Positions 17,863 to 27,923 of a stretch of 64,000 bases of DNA are shown here, piece after piece. Origin of the DNA: Paraburkholderia edwinii. GTDB taxonomy: Bacteria > Pseudomonadota > Gammaproteobacteria > Burkholderiales > Burkholderiaceae. A program made the translations under genes and the position numbers. Numbering within the stretch: the stretch's first letter is position 1; the number at the start of each line of letters is the position of its first letter. The notes under the pieces are model-generated. The model did no database searches and was not told the origin of the DNA. It worked only from the letters and a program-made list of their open reading frames with translations. The stretch lies in assembly GCF_019428685.1 (NCBI RefSeq), contig NZ_CP080095.1, positions 496,001 through 560,000 on the forward strand, written 5' to 3'.

Positions 17863-18356
17863 CGGTTCAGCTTCCGGATCCGCTCGGACGGCGTGATGAT
17901 GTCGGTCAAACGGATACCGAACTTGTCGTTGACCACCACGACTTCGCCCTGTGCAATCAGGCAACCGTTGACGAGCACGTCCATCGGTTCGCCGGCGAGA
18001 CCGTCGAGTTCGACGACCGAGCCCTGCGCGAGCTGCAGCAGGTTACGGATCGCGATCTTCGTGCGGCCGAGCTCGACCGTCATCTGGACAGGGATGTCCA
18101 GGATCATGTCGATATCGTTGCGCGTCGCGGTCGACGTGACCTTCGACAGCGGCTGAAACACGCCTGCCGCCGCGGCGGGCGCCACGTCATTGCCGTTCTG
18201 TTCGGCCAGCGCGGCCGCCCAATCGTCGAGCGCGGCTTCGTCGGTTGCGTCGCCTGCCGCCTGACCCGCTACTTCCGCTTCCGGAGCGATTTCCGGCAGC
18301 GGCATTGCGGGTGCTGCGTTGGGGGTCGGGGTAGGGGTCCCGTTCAGATCACTCAT
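17859..18356 (-). CDS. fliN: Flagellar motor switch protein FliN
   Basis: FliN is a C-ring subunit that works with FliM in switching and as a docking site for export cargo. The 165-residue product has a Pro/Ala-rich N-terminal half and a C-terminal SpoA domain at about 82-158 (DMILDIPVQMTVELGRTKIA and DKFGIRLTDIITPSERI). The gene overlaps the fliM end by 8 bp and the fliO start by 4 bp. Confidence 0.95.
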   Translation of the reverse strand: MSDLNGTPTPTPNAAPAMPLPEIAPEAEVAGQAAGDATDEAALDDWAAALAEQNGNDVAPAAAAGVFQPLSKVTSTATRNDIDMILDIPVQMTVELGRTKIAIRNLLQLAQGSVVELDGLAGEPMDVLVNGCLIAQGEVVVVNDKFGIRLTDIITPSERIRKLNR

Positions 18357-19347
18357 ATCCGCCTTCCTTCATCGTTTCCGCGGCGCTGATCATCTTCAGG
18401 ACCCGCAGCGCGTATTGACCATTGAAAATTCCGTAACCGCATTCCATCACCGGCACGCCATCCACCTTGGCGGTGATGAACTCGGGGATGTTGATCGGCA
18501 GCACGTCGCCCGCCTTCATGTTCAGGATCTTCTCGAAGGTGATCGGGATCTGCGCGAGGTCGGCGGTCAGCTCGACCTCGGCGGCCTGCACCTGCTGCGA
18601 CAGCACGCGCACCCAGCGGCGGTCCACTTCGAGCGCCTCGCCCTGAATCGGCGAAGACAGCACGTCGCGAATCGGCTCGATCATCGAATACGGCATGCAG
18701 ATGTGCAGCGTGCCGCCGGTCGGCCCGAACTCGATCGAGAACTGCGTGACGACGACCACTTCGTTCGGCGTCGCGACGTTCGCGAACTGCGTATGCATTT
18801 CCGAGCGCACGAATTCGAACTGCAGCGGGCGCACGCTCTTCCATGCGGTCGTGTAGTGCTCGAACACGAGGCTCAACAGCTTGCTGATGATGCGCTGCTC
18901 GGTCTGCGTGAAATCGCGGCCTTCGACGCGCGTGTGGAAGCGCCCGTCGCCGCCGAACAGATTGTCGACCACGAAAAACACGAGGTTCGGATCGAACACG
19001 AACAGCGACGTGCCGCGCAGCGGCTTCACGTGCACGAGGTTCAGGTTCGTTGGAATCGGCAGGTTGCGTGTGAACTCGCTGTACTTCTGCACCTTCACCG
19101 GGCCAACTGAAATCTCCGCCGTGCGCCGCATGAAGTTGAAGATGCCGACGCGCATCAGGCGCGCGAAGCGCTCGTTGATGATTTCGAGGCCGGGCATCCG
19201 GCCGCGGACAATCCGTTCCTGCGTCGCGATGTTGTACGGGCGCACGCCCGCACGGTCAGACTGATCGGACTTCTCGTCGTGCTCGCCAGTGACGCCTTTC
19301 AGGAGGGCATCGACCTCCTCCTGGGACATGAACTCTTCGTGGCCCAT
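18349..19347 (-). CDS. fliM: Flagellar motor switch protein FliM
   Basis: FliM is the C-ring subunit that binds phospho-CheY and changes rotation direction. The 332-residue product keeps the N-terminal CheY-binding segment MSQEEVDALLKGV, a middle CheC-like domain (PGLEIINERFARLMRVGIFN) and a C-terminal SpoA domain (GDVLPINIPEFITAKVDGVP). Length is normal. It lies directly after fliL in the operon. Confidence 0.96.
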   Translation of the reverse strand: MGHEEFMSQEEVDALLKGVTGEHDEKSDQSDRAGVRPYNIATQERIVRGRMPGLEIINERFARLMRVGIFNFMRRTAEISVGPVKVQKYSEFTRNLPIPTNLNLVHVKPLRGTSLFVFDPNLVFFVVDNLFGGDGRFHTRVEGRDFTQTEQRIISKLLSLVFEHYTTAWKSVRPLQFEFVRSEMHTQFANVATPNEVVVVTQFSIEFGPTGGTLHICMPYSMIEPIRDVLSSPIQGEALEVDRRWVRVLSQQVQAAEVELTADLAQIPITFEKILNMKAGDVLPINIPEFITAKVDGVPVMECGYGIFNGQYALRVLKMISAAETMKEGGYE

Positions 19348-19407
19348 CTCGATTCCTTGTGCGTCGGTTCGCCTATTGAGAGAGACGCGCTTGCGCGCGA
19401 CGCAGCG

Positions 19408-19920
19408 TCACTGAACGACGAACTCGGTGAACAGCACGTCGTCGACATGGACCGGCGGGCTGCCGGCTTCGGTCGGCTGTTCGATCAGCGCGGCGAGTTC
19501 TTTCGCGAGCGCACGTTTGCCGTCGAGCGGCGCGAGTTCGTCGGGGTGTTTGTTCGACAGCGCGAGCAGCACGCGGCTGCGGATTTCCGGCATATGCGCG
19601 GTCAGATGTTCCTGGGTCTGCTGGTCGTTGAGCTTCAGCGTCAGGCCGATGCGCAGATAGTGCTGTTCGCCGTCGTCCGATTGCAGATTCACGGTCATCG
19701 GCTCGAGCGCGAAGAAGACCGGGATCGGCGAAGGCTTCGGCGCCTGCGCGGCGGGCTGGGCCGGCGCGGCGGTCTCGTGGCGGCTCATGTAGAACCAGGT
19801 GCCGCCGCCGGCGAGACCGGCCGCGACGAGTGCGATCAGCGCGATCACGAGCGTGCGTTTGATCAGCCCGGGCGAGCGCGGCGCTACGGCAGCTTGCGGG
19901 TTTGCGGTCGTGGTGGCCAT
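19408..19920 (-). CDS. fliL: Flagellar stator-associated protein FliL
   Basis: FliL is an inner-membrane protein that surrounds and supports the stator units. The 170-residue product has a short cytoplasmic start, one membrane helix (LVIALIALVAAGLAGGGTWF, about residues 27-46) and a periplasmic domain with FFALEPMTVNLQSDDGEQHY and LRIGLTLKL, typical of FliL. The 194-bp gap to fliK upstream carries a 12-bp repeat. Confidence 0.93.
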   Translation of the reverse strand: MATTTANPQAAVAPRSPGLIKRTLVIALIALVAAGLAGGGTWFYMSRHETAAPAQPAAQAPKPSPIPVFFALEPMTVNLQSDDGEQHYLRIGLTLKLNDQQTQEHLTAHMPEIRSRVLLALSNKHPDELAPLDGKRALAKELAALIEQPTEAGSPPVHVDDVLFTEFVVQ

Positions 19921-20052
19921 GTGTCGTGTCTGTAAATGCGGCGGCTGTCCGAGGTCAGCTTGAAGTCAGTTTGGTAGCGTGCATTGTTCGTTAAATGCAA
20001 GCCGGGTGATGGGCCGAAAAGAGGGGAGATTCGTGGTTAGCTCGCTTGTTCG

Positions 20053-20112
20053 CTCATTTGCCAGCGCGTCTGCCCGCTCATTTGCCAACTCATTTGCCAA
20101 CTCAATTGTCCA
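20053..20112 (+). repeat. Repeated 11-12-bp motif between fliL and fliK
   Basis: The motif ctcatttgcca occurs at 20053-20063, 20077-20087 and 20089-20099, with a variant ctcaattgtcca at 20101-20112; starts are 24, 12 and 12 bp apart. It lies just downstream of the fliK stop (20115) when read on the minus strand, so it belongs to the stop-proximal repeat class. Confidence 0.7.
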
Positions 20113-20114
20113 AA

Positions 20115-21710
20115 TCACGCAAACGTATCGACGAGCCCCACCGTCCGGCGCGTCGGGCCCGACGTCGTCACCGTCGTCGCGGCCGTGTCGTTCGCGCTGC
20201 CGCCGTCATAGCCGCCGCGGTTGCCGCCGCTTCTTCCGCCGTCCTGCGCCTGCTGCCCGCTGTGTCGCGCAAAGCCGTCGCTGACGCTAGTGCTGCCAAG
20301 GCCGATGCCGTTCTGCTCCATTGCGTCGCGCAGCTTCGGCAGCGCGGCTTCGATCGCGGCGCGCACGTCCTGGTGCTGCGAGACGAACAGCGCGTGCGCG
20401 TGATTGTCCGCGATCTGTAGCGTGACTTGCAGCGGCCCGAGGTTCGCCGGGTTCAGCGTCAGTTCGGCGCTCTGCTGACGCATGTTCGACATGAACACGA
20501 CCTTCTGGCTCAGCGCTTCGTCCCAGTCGTTGCTGCCCACTTCAGGCGCAAGCGCGTTGTCGGTGTAGGCCGCGGCCCCCGACTTCGCCGATTGCGACGC
20601 GCCCGTGCCGCTAGCTGCCGCACCGGCGCCGCCCGCTTGCGTGGCGGCCAGTGCGGCATTGAGCGCATCGATGCCGCCGGTTGCGGCAGGCAGGCTCGCC
20701 GCGGCGGTCGCGTCGGCGTTGGCGGCGGCTGCTGCCGCTGCTGCCGCGCTCGCGTTCGCTTGCGTGGTTTGCTGCGCCTGGGCAGCGGTTGCGGCGACGG
20801 ACGCGTTGTCGAACTGCATGCCGTTGTTCGCCGCGCCGTTCGCGCCCGCCTTCGCGTCGCCGAGCATCGGGCCGATGCCGAAGCCCTTGCCGTCCGAATT
20901 GCCGTGGCCGCCGGCCGTGAGATCGGCGCTCGCCTTATCGCTGCTTGCACCGTTGGCCGCGCCGGCGGCGAAGTTCTGCATGGGCAGGGCGGCGACCAGA
21001 TCGGTGCGTCCGCTGTTCAGCGCCGCCAGCGCCGAGTCGACTTTCTGATGCACGGACTTGCCGCCCGTCGACAGACCGCCGAGGCCTTTGTGATCGCCGG
21101 TGCCGTCGGTCTTCGCATTGCCGGCGAGCGCCGCCGCGTTGGCGTCCGCGGCTGCCGCGTCGGCAGCCGTGCTGGCGTCCTTGTTCGCATCGGCCGCCGC
21201 GTTCGCGCGGGCCTGCGCTTGCGCCGCCGCCGCCGCGGCTGCCGCAGCGGCCGCTGACGCGTCCGCGCCATTCGACGCCTGCGTGTCCTGCGACTTCGAA
21301 TTCGCGTCGCCGGTCTTGTCGTTGTCCGAGTTGCCGGCCTGCTGCGCGCTGTTGTCCGTCGAAGACGAAGACTTCGTCGACGATGCATCCTGCGACGAGC
21401 CCGGCTGCGCCGGTTGCGACGCCTGCGCGCTATCGCCCGGATGCACGGTGCCGGTGCCGTTCGATGCGTTGGCGCTGTCCGCGCCATTGTTCTGCTGCGG
21501 CTGCGAGCCCGACGCGCTGGACGCGGACGACGGCTGCTGCGCGCCCCGCGCTGGCTGGGCGGAAGCGGCCGGATTGGCTGCATTCGTCTGCGCCGCGATG
21601 CTTTGCTGCAGCGTCTGCGCGAAAAGCGCCGCGTTACCCGCGCTTGCGGAATTCGAAACCGCCGCGCCTTGCGCGGACAGCAACGAATCGATCATCGAAA
21701 TTTTCGACAT
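20115..21710 (-). CDS. fliK: Flagellar hook-length control protein FliK
   Basis: FliK measures hook length and switches the export gate (through FlhB) from hook to filament substrates. The 531-residue product has a long low-complexity N-terminal part rich in Ala, Gln, Ser and Asp. The conserved C-terminal Flg_hook domain has QSAELTLNPANLGPLQVTLQ and LRDAMEQNGIGLGSTSV-like sequence. Position between fliJ and fliL is the canonical one, so this is the main FliK; a second FliK-like gene lies at 28989. Confidence 0.93.
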   Translation of the reverse strand: MSKISMIDSLLSAQGAAVSNSASAGNAALFAQTLQQSIAAQTNAANPAASAQPARGAQQPSSASSASGSQPQQNNGADSANASNGTGTVHPGDSAQASQPAQPGSSQDASSTKSSSSTDNSAQQAGNSDNDKTGDANSKSQDTQASNGADASAAAAAAAAAAAQAQARANAAADANKDASTAADAAAADANAAALAGNAKTDGTGDHKGLGGLSTGGKSVHQKVDSALAALNSGRTDLVAALPMQNFAAGAANGASSDKASADLTAGGHGNSDGKGFGIGPMLGDAKAGANGAANNGMQFDNASVAATAAQAQQTTQANASAAAAAAAAANADATAAASLPAATGGIDALNAALAATQAGGAGAAASGTGASQSAKSGAAAYTDNALAPEVGSNDWDEALSQKVVFMSNMRQQSAELTLNPANLGPLQVTLQIADNHAHALFVSQHQDVRAAIEAALPKLRDAMEQNGIGLGSTSVSDGFARHSGQQAQDGGRSGGNRGGYDGGSANDTAATTVTTSGPTRRTVGLVDTFA

Positions 21711-21845
21711 GATGTTTCCCGTCGGTCAAAGCCCGTCTCCCGCCCTAGGCAGGGTTGGGGCACGATAGTCAAACCAGGTCCACTCAATCCGGCCGCCTTC
21801 AACGCGCGAACGCACGCGAGGCGCGATGCGCGTGACTTGCTTGCG

Positions 21846-22295
21846 TCAGGCGTTGCCGGTCCGCATCCTCAAAATCCGTGCGCCGAACTCGTCGGCGTCC
21901 TTCTGTTCGCGCCGCGCGACCTTGCGCGCTTCGGCCGCTTCGCCGCGTGCTTGCAGCACCTCATACGAGCCGAGTTTCTGCTTCTGCTTCTGCCACTCGG
22001 GCTTGGCCGCCTCGAGGCGCGCCGTCGCGTTCGCAAGCTGCCGGCGTTGCTGCTCGATCGCCGTGTCGAGCGTGTCGATAAACGCCTGGAAGTTGCGCAT
22101 GTTGCCGGCCGCCATACCGAGCTGCGCGGACGTCGTAAAGCGCGTGTAGTACTCGTTGCGGTACTCGATCAGCGCATTCAGCTGCTTTTCGATGTCGTTG
22201 CGGTCGCGCTGCGCACGGCCAAGGCGCTGCGCGGCGGCGTCGAGTTCTTCCTGAGCCAGCTCGATCAGCATCTGCAGCGGGGTAGGGTCCGCCAT
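21846..22295 (-). CDS. fliJ: Flagellar export chaperone FliJ
   Basis: FliJ is a cytoplasmic coiled-coil protein that inserts into the FliI ATPase ring and links it to the export gate. The 149-residue product is highly charged and predicted to be almost entirely helical, starting MADPTPLQMLIELAQEELDA. Length matches the family (about 147). The ATG is two bases after the fliI stop, so the two genes are surely cotranslated. Confidence 0.92.
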   Translation of the reverse strand: MADPTPLQMLIELAQEELDAAAQRLGRAQRDRNDIEKQLNALIEYRNEYYTRFTTSAQLGMAAGNMRNFQAFIDTLDTAIEQQRRQLANATARLEAAKPEWQKQKQKLGSYEVLQARGEAAEARKVARREQKDADEFGARILRMRTGNA

Positions 22296-22297
22296 CT

Positions 22298-23794
22298 TCA
22301 GCCTCCTTCGTTGAACAGCGCGCCAAGCGCCTGCAGGCTCGCGTCGAATGGTGCGCATTCGCGATAGCCTTGCTGCAGGAACGCCTCGATGCGGGGATAA
22401 AGCGCGATTGCCCGGTCGAGCAGCGCATCGCGCCCGCTCGAATAGGCGCCGACATTGATCAGATCGCGGTTGCGCTGATAGCGAGACAGCATCTGCTTGA
22501 ACATGCGCGTCTTTTCCAGATGCTTGTCGTCGATGAGCGCGGTCATCGCGCGGCTGATCGACGCTTCGATATCGATCGCCGGATAGTGCCCGGATTCGGC
22601 GAGCGCGCGCGACAGCACGATATGGCCGTCGAGAATCGCGCGCGCCGAATCGGCGATCGGGTCCTGCTGGTCGTCGCCTTCGGTAAGCACCGTGTAGAAC
22701 GCGGTGATCGAACCGCCGCCCTCGGGTCCATTGCCGGTGCGCTCGACGAGCGCGGGCAGCTTCGCGAAGACCGACGGCGGGTAGCCCTTCGTGGCCGGCG
22801 GCTCGCCGACCGCGAGCGCGATCTCGCGCTGCGCCATGGCATAGCGCGTCAGCGAATCCATCAGCATCAGCACGTGCTTGCCCTGATCGCGGAAATATTC
22901 GGCGAGCGACGTCGTGTACGCGGCGGCCTGCATCCGCAAGAGCGGCGAGACATCGGCCGGCGCCGCGACGACGACCGAACGCGCGAGGCCTTCCTTGCCG
23001 AGAATCTGCTCGATGAATTCCTTCACTTCGCGGCCGCGTTCGCCGATCAGGCCGATCACGATCACTTCGGCGCTGGTGTAGCGCGCCATCGTGCCGAGCA
23101 ACACCGACTTGCCGACGCCCGAGCCCGCGAACAGACCCATGCGCTGGCCGCGGCCCACCGTCAGCAAGCCGTTGATCGCCCGCACGCCGACGTCGAGTAC
23201 TTTGTGGATCGGTTCGCGGTGCAGCGGGTTGATGGTCGGCGCGGTCAGCGGCGCGTCGTCGGCGACGGCGAGCGGGCCGAGATCGTCGAGCGGCCGGCCC
23301 GATGCGTCGAGCACGCGGCCAAGCAGTCCCCAGCCGACCGGCAGGCGCTTTGCGCCCGTCATCGGGTCTTCGACCGGCGCGCTTTCGAGCGGAAAGACGC
23401 GCGCGCCGGGCAACAGGCCATGCACTTCGGTGGTCGGCATCAGAAACAGACGATCGCCGTTGAAGCCGACCACTTCCGCTTCGGCCATCGGCAGCGTGCT
23501 GCCGGGCGGCAATTCGATCATCACTTCGGAGCCGACCGAAAGCCGCAGTCCGACCGCTTCGAGCACCAGACCGGCTGCGCGGGTCAGGCGTCCGCATGCG
23601 CGCAGCGGCTTCGCGATCGCATTGCGCTCGCGCAATCCGTCGAGGCGCTGGCGCCATGCCTGCAAATGAAGGTTGTCCGCGGCGACAGCCGGCCGCGCGT
23701 GCGGCGGATTCGACCCGACCGACGCCAGCGCGATCTCGCGCTCGAGCGGCGTGAGATCGTTTGTGTGGATGTCGTCGAGGGTCGGCGTCACCAT
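22298..23794 (-). CDS. fliI: Flagellum-specific ATPase FliI
   Basis: FliI is the F1-beta-like ATPase that energises and organises substrate delivery to the export gate. The 498-residue product shows the Walker A GSGVGKS at 224-230 and the family signature block [20 protein letters not shown] with Walker B. The [20 protein letters not shown] segment typical of FliI/YscN ATPases is also present. N-terminal extension of about 40 residues is slightly longer than in Salmonella. It overlaps fliH by 7 bp. Confidence 0.97.
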   Translation of the reverse strand: MVTPTLDDIHTNDLTPLEREIALASVGSNPPHARPAVAADNLHLQAWRQRLDGLRERNAIAKPLRACGRLTRAAGLVLEAVGLRLSVGSEVMIELPPGSTLPMAEAEVVGFNGDRLFLMPTTEVHGLLPGARVFPLESAPVEDPMTGAKRLPVGWGLLGRVLDASGRPLDDLGPLAVADDAPLTAPTINPLHREPIHKVLDVGVRAINGLLTVGRGQRMGLFAGSGVGKSVLLGTMARYTSAEVIVIGLIGERGREVKEFIEQILGKEGLARSVVVAAPADVSPLLRMQAAAYTTSLAEYFRDQGKHVLMLMDSLTRYAMAQREIALAVGEPPATKGYPPSVFAKLPALVERTGNGPEGGGSITAFYTVLTEGDDQQDPIADSARAILDGHIVLSRALAESGHYPAIDIEASISRAMTALIDDKHLEKTRMFKQMLSRYQRNRDLINVGAYSSGRDALLDRAIALYPRIEAFLQQGYRECAPFDASLQALGALFNEGG

Positions 23795-24465
23795 GTGCTC
23801 ACCTTGCCGAGCGCGGCTGCGACGCGCTCCCAGCGCGTGCCGATGGTCGCGTCCACCTCGCCGGTCGCGGCCTGCGCGCGGCAGCCGCCGCGCTCGATCG
23901 CGGGATCGGTGCGCACGTTCCAGCCGCGCGCACGCAGTTCGTCCATCAGATACGCCTCGACGATCGGCAGATCGGCCGGGCTCACGATCAGATGCGGCGC
24001 GCCGGTAAGAGCCGGTTCGGCCGCGATCACTTCGCGCGCCGCGGCGAGCAGCGCGGTCGGGTCGTGCTGCACATGCTGGCGCACGACCTGCTGGGCGATA
24101 TCGAGCGCGAGCGCGACCAGCGTCTCGGCCACTTCGCTTTGCGCGGCGCCGAGCGCGCCGGTAAACGCATCGGCGATCGCGATCACGCGCTCCGCTTCCT
24201 TGCGCGCTTCGGCCCGTCCCTGTTCGACGCCCTTCGCGTGTCCCTGCTCGTAGCCCGCCTGATAGCCGAGCGCCTGTCCGGCCACATGGCCCGACGCGAC
24301 TCCCTCGGCATGCGCAGCGTCGCGAAGCCGCTGAATCTCGGCTTCGATGTCGCGTTCGTCTTCAACGGGTTCGGGTTCCGGCACCGGATCGAACGATGCC
24401 ATCTCCCACCGCTGATACGCGGACAGCACGTCGCTGCGCGCGGGCTCACGTTCAGACATACGCAT
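23788..24465 (-). CDS. fliH: Flagellar export ATPase regulator FliH
   Basis: FliH dimers bind FliI, inhibit it in solution and anchor it to the C ring. The 225-residue product has an N-terminal segment rich in Pro and Glu, a GxxxG repeat helix at about 55-84 ([20 protein letters not shown]) that is diagnostic for FliH, and a C-terminal FliI-binding domain. A second in-frame ATG at 24459 is equally possible. It overlaps fliG by 14 bp. Confidence 0.93.
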   Translation of the reverse strand: MRMSEREPARSDVLSAYQRWEMASFDPVPEPEPVEDERDIEAEIQRLRDAAHAEGVASGHVAGQALGYQAGYEQGHAKGVEQGRAEARKEAERVIAIADAFTGALGAAQSEVAETLVALALDIAQQVVRQHVQHDPTALLAAAREVIAAEPALTGAPHLIVSPADLPIVEAYLMDELRARGWNVRTDPAIERGGCRAQAATGEVDATIGTRWERVAAALGKVSTW

Positions 24466-25447
24466 CTTCCGCCTTGCCGCCGATCACGATCTGGCCGCTC
24501 TCGGCCAGGTTGCGCACGATCTGCAGGATGCGGCGCTGCTGCGTCTCGACTTCCGAGACGCGCACCGGACCGCGTGCATCGAGGTCTTCGGCGAGCAGTT
24601 CGGCCGCGCGCTGCGACATGTTCGACAGGAACTTCTGACGCAGCGCCGGCTGCGCGCCCTTCAGCGAGATGATCAGCGCTTCCGATTCGACTTCCTTCAG
24701 CAGCAGCTGGATCGCACGGTCTTCCAGATCGAGCAGGTTCTCGAACACGAACATCTGGTCGATGATCTTCTGCGCGAGTTCCGCGTCGTACTGGCGCACG
24801 TTTTCGAGCACCGATTCCTCGTGATTGCTCGGCATGAAGTTGAGGATTTCCGCCGCCGTGCGGATGCCGCCCATCGGGCTGCGCTTCAGGTTGTCGCTGC
24901 CCGACAGCAGGCCGGTCAGGACGTCGTCGAGTTCACGCAGCGCGGCCGGCTGGATGCCGTCGAGCGTGGCGATCCGCAATAGCACGTCGTTGCGCAGGCG
25001 CTCGGTGAAGCAGGCGGCGATTTCCGAGGCCTGATCGCGGTCGAGGTGCACGAGAATCGTCGCGATGATCTGCGGGTGTTCGTTCTTGATCAGTTCGGCG
25101 ACCGCAGCCGAATCCATCCACTTGAGGCCTTCGATGCCGCTCGTGTCGCTGCCTTGCAGAATCCGGTCGATGATCGCGCCGGCCTTGTCCTCGCCGAGCG
25201 CCTTGGTCAGCACCGAGCGGATGTAGTCGCTCGAATCGAGCGAGAGGGCCGTGTGCTGTTCGGCTTCGCGCGCGAATTCCTGCAGCACTTCGTCGACCTG
25301 TTCGCGCGTGACGTTGCGCAGCGCGGCCATCGCCACGCCGATCTTCTGCACCTCGCGCGGGCCGAGGAACTTGAATACCTGCGCCGCCTCTTCCTCGCCG
25401 ATCGACATCAGCAGCAGCGCGCTCTTGGTTATGCCTTCAGCGTTCAT
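24452..25447 (-). CDS. fliG: Flagellar motor switch protein FliG
   Basis: FliG links the MS ring to the C ring and meets the stator to produce torque. The 331-residue product is the family's usual length. It has the EHPQ motif at 123-126, the KSALLLMSIGEEEAAQVFKF start and the charged C-terminal torque helix region (RAAELLAEDLDARGPVRVSE). The start at 25447 overlaps the end of fliF by 11 bp; the longer upstream frame is only fliF shadow. Confidence 0.97.
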   Translation of the reverse strand: MNAEGITKSALLLMSIGEEEAAQVFKFLGPREVQKIGVAMAALRNVTREQVDEVLQEFAREAEQHTALSLDSSDYIRSVLTKALGEDKAGAIIDRILQGSDTSGIEGLKWMDSAAVAELIKNEHPQIIATILVHLDRDQASEIAACFTERLRNDVLLRIATLDGIQPAALRELDDVLTGLLSGSDNLKRSPMGGIRTAAEILNFMPSNHEESVLENVRQYDAELAQKIIDQMFVFENLLDLEDRAIQLLLKEVESEALIISLKGAQPALRQKFLSNMSQRAAELLAEDLDARGPVRVSEVETQQRRILQIVRNLAESGQIVIGGKAEDAYV

Positions 25448-27248
25448 CGGACACCCAGTTCTTGACGACGGTTGCGACGATCTTCGGATCCTGGCGCGCG
25501 ATCTGGCGCGCGTACTCAAGATTCTTCTCGAATCGATGCTTCTCGTTTTCGAACGCGAGCAGCGCCGCGTCCGAGCCTCCTTCTTCAAGCCCGGCCCGCT
25601 CCGAGGCCGGCACACCGTCTAGCAGCATCGGCTCGTCCGCCGACGACGCGAGCGCTCCGGCGCTTTGCGTCTGTTCGGCCGGCGGCGGGAACGCGCGGCG
25701 CAGGGCCGGCTTCACCATCACGAAGTAGAGGAACAGCGCGACGGCAGCGATGCCGAGATACGTCGCAATCTGCTTGCCGAGCGCGATCATGTCCGGCTGG
25801 CGCCACCACGGCAGGTTCGCGTTCGGGTCGACCGGCAGCGTGAACGGGCTGTTGACCACGTTGACCGAGTCGCCGCGCTTCGCGTCAAAGCCCATCGCGT
25901 CCTTCACGAGCTGTTCGACCTGCGCGAGCTTGTCGGCCGGCAGCGCCTGCTGCGTCGTGTGGCCCTTCGCGTCGGTGTGCGGCAGGTAGTTCACGACCAC
26001 CGCGACCGACAGCCGCTTGATACCGCCGCCGCCTTGCTGGAAGTGACGCACGGTCTTGTCGAGCTCGTAGTTCGTGGTCGAATCCTTGTGGTCGCTGATC
26101 GGCGTAGGCGGCGTCGCACCGCTCGCGCCATTCGGCGCGTCGATCGGCGCTTGCGTGGCCTGCGGCGGCTGGTTCGACAGCGCGCCCGGCACGCCCGAGG
26201 CGCCGGCCTGCTGCATCTGCGTGTCGCTGGTCGACTGCTGGCTGCGGATCGCCGCCTGTTGCGGGCTGCCGTTCGGCTGGTACGTTTCGGCGGTCTGCTC
26301 GACCTTCGCGAAGTCGATATCGGCGCTGACCTGCGAGTGCGCGTTGCCGGCGCCGAACAGCGGCGCGAGGATCGCATCGATGCGCTGCTGCGTGTCGCGC
26401 TCGACCTGTTTCACATATTTGAGCTGCGTCGCGTCGAGCCCGGTGCCGGCGCTCGGCTGCGTCAGCAGGTTGCCGTCCTGATCGACGATCGTCACGTTAC
26501 GCGGCGACAGCTGCGGCACGGCCGAGGCGACCATATGCGTAATCGCGTTGACCTGGCCTTCGTCGAGCACGCGGCCCGGGTACAGGTCGACCATCACCGC
26601 GGCGGACGGCGGCTCGGCGTCGCGCACGAACACGGATTGCTTCGGAATGGCCAGATGCACGCGCGCCGACTGCACCGTCGAAATCGACTGGATCGTGCGT
26701 TCGAGCTCGCCTTCGAGCGCGCGCTGGTAGTTCACCTGCTCGGCGAACTGGCTGATGCCGAATTTCTGGTTGTCGAGCAGTTCGAAGCCGACCGAACCGC
26801 TTTTCGGCAGGCCTTGCTGCGCGAGACGCATGCGCATTTCATGCACCTGGTCGGCCGGCACCATGATCGCGCCGCCGCCTTCGGACAGCTTGTACGGAAT
26901 ATTGGCCTGCTGCAGGGCGGCGACGATCGCGCCGCCGTCGCGGTCCGACAGGTTGCTGTACAGCACCTTGTAGTCGGGCGCGCGCGACCACAAGACAAGG
27001 CCGACCACGACGGCAATCAGCACCGCGAGGGCGATGATCAGCGGCGCGCGCGGGTTGCCGCGCATCTGCGTAATCGACGACGGGAACGACGACAGCCGTT
27101 GCGCGAAGTTGCCGCCGAGGCCGCCAAGGTCGGCCGCGCCGGCCGACTGGCCGGCAGCGGCGCCCGCCGTGCCTGCGGCGGGCTGCGCGTTCGCGAGGCC
27201 CATGCTGCGGCTTTCGGGGTTGATCAGGGAATTGGCTGACGAATCCAT
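25437..27248 (-). CDS. fliF: Flagellar MS-ring protein FliF
   Basis: FliF forms the MS ring, the base on which rod, switch and export gate assemble. The 603-residue product has a first membrane helix at about 70-88 and a second at about 490-513. Between them are the ring-building YscJ/FliF domains (SNLSDRDGGAIVAALQQANI; RVHLAIPKQSVFVRDAEPPS). The C-terminal FliG-binding tail ends KNWVSDER. Start 27248 has GGAGA at proper distance; the ATG at 27299 lacks this. First gene of the minus-strand operon, divergent from fliE. Confidence 0.96.
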   Translation of the reverse strand: MDSSANSLINPESRSMGLANAQPAAGTAGAAAGQSAGAADLGGLGGNFAQRLSSFPSSITQMRGNPRAPLIIALAVLIAVVVGLVLWSRAPDYKVLYSNLSDRDGGAIVAALQQANIPYKLSEGGGAIMVPADQVHEMRMRLAQQGLPKSGSVGFELLDNQKFGISQFAEQVNYQRALEGELERTIQSISTVQSARVHLAIPKQSVFVRDAEPPSAAVMVDLYPGRVLDEGQVNAITHMVASAVPQLSPRNVTIVDQDGNLLTQPSAGTGLDATQLKYVKQVERDTQQRIDAILAPLFGAGNAHSQVSADIDFAKVEQTAETYQPNGSPQQAAIRSQQSTSDTQMQQAGASGVPGALSNQPPQATQAPIDAPNGASGATPPTPISDHKDSTTNYELDKTVRHFQQGGGGIKRLSVAVVVNYLPHTDAKGHTTQQALPADKLAQVEQLVKDAMGFDAKRGDSVNVVNSPFTLPVDPNANLPWWRQPDMIALGKQIATYLGIAAVALFLYFVMVKPALRRAFPPPAEQTQSAGALASSADEPMLLDGVPASERAGLEEGGSDAALLAFENEKHRFEKNLEYARQIARQDPKIVATVVKNWVSDER

Positions 27249-27499
27249 GCGTCGGGGTTCTCCGGGATGCCTGGGTCTCGTCCGCGGGAGCCGCGCCATG
27301 AGCGTCGGGCGCGCGGACAGAGACTTTCACGATGCGCATTTTCCCCTGCGGGATGCAACGCGATTGGCCGAATAGAGCAGGGTTTTCCCCCTACTTTCAC
27401 GACTGTCTGTAAGGCGTCGCCGTTTATGCTTCCCGTCAATCCGGTATGGCGGCCGCTCTTGGTTCGCGCAGCCGGTTCTTCTTCCTTCCTGGAGAAATC
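27249..27499. other. fliE-fliF divergent control region
   Basis: The 251-bp region separates two class-II-type flagellar transcription units. It contains a T-rich and C-rich stretch (gttttccccctactttcacg) but no sigma-28-like site. A good GGAGAA ribosome binding site for fliE is at 27491-27496. No specific operator is identifiable by eye. Confidence 0.4.
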
Positions 27500-27832
27500 A
27501 TGACCGTCGCGAATCCGCTTACTTCCGCGCTGCAGCAGATCCAGTCGATGGCGTCGGAAGCGGCCGGCGACCCCGCCGCATCGGGCGCACAGGCCGGTGG
27601 CGCCTATGCCGGCGGCTTCGGCGCCGCGCTCAAGGCGTCGCTCGACAAGGTCAGCAACGACCAGGTCGCGGCCGACAACCAGGCGAAGGCGTTCGAAGTC
27701 GGCGCGCCGAATGTGTCGCTGAACGACGTCATGATCGACGGCGGGAAGGCCAACATCGGCTTCCAGTTCGCGCTGCAGGTGCGCAACAAGCTCGTCACCG
27801 CCTACAACGACATCATGCAGATGCAGGTGTAA
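27500..27832 (+). CDS. fliE: MS ring-rod junction protein FliE
   Basis: FliE is the first rod component, joining the MS ring to the proximal rod. The 110-residue product matches the family length. It has the conserved C-terminal block [20 protein letters not shown] and [18 protein letters not shown]. The ATG at 27500 follows GGAGAA. It is divergent from fliF. The sequence after its stop consists of 12-bp repeats. Confidence 0.95.
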   Translation: MTVANPLTSALQQIQSMASEAAGDPAASGAQAGGAYAGGFGAALKASLDKVSNDQVAADNQAKAFEVGAPNVSLNDVMIDGGKANIGFQFALQVRNKLVTAYNDIMQMQV

Positions 27833-27835
27833 AAG

Positions 27836-27896
27836 GCGTCCTGAGCGGATTCCTGAGCGGCTTCCCGGATCGGCACCCTCAGCGGCGTCTCGCGCG
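27836..27896 (+). repeat. Degenerate 12-bp tandem repeat after the fliE stop
   Basis: Five units of 12 or 13 bp follow the fliE stop by three bases: gcgtcctgagcg, gattcctgagcg, gcttcccggatcg, gcaccctcagcg and gcgtctcgcgcg. Two units contain TGA in the same place. They resemble arrays at flgB, fliR and ycgR. Confidence 0.7.
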
Positions 27897-27923
27897 CGTC
27901 AGTCAGTCCTCGCTTTTGCACCC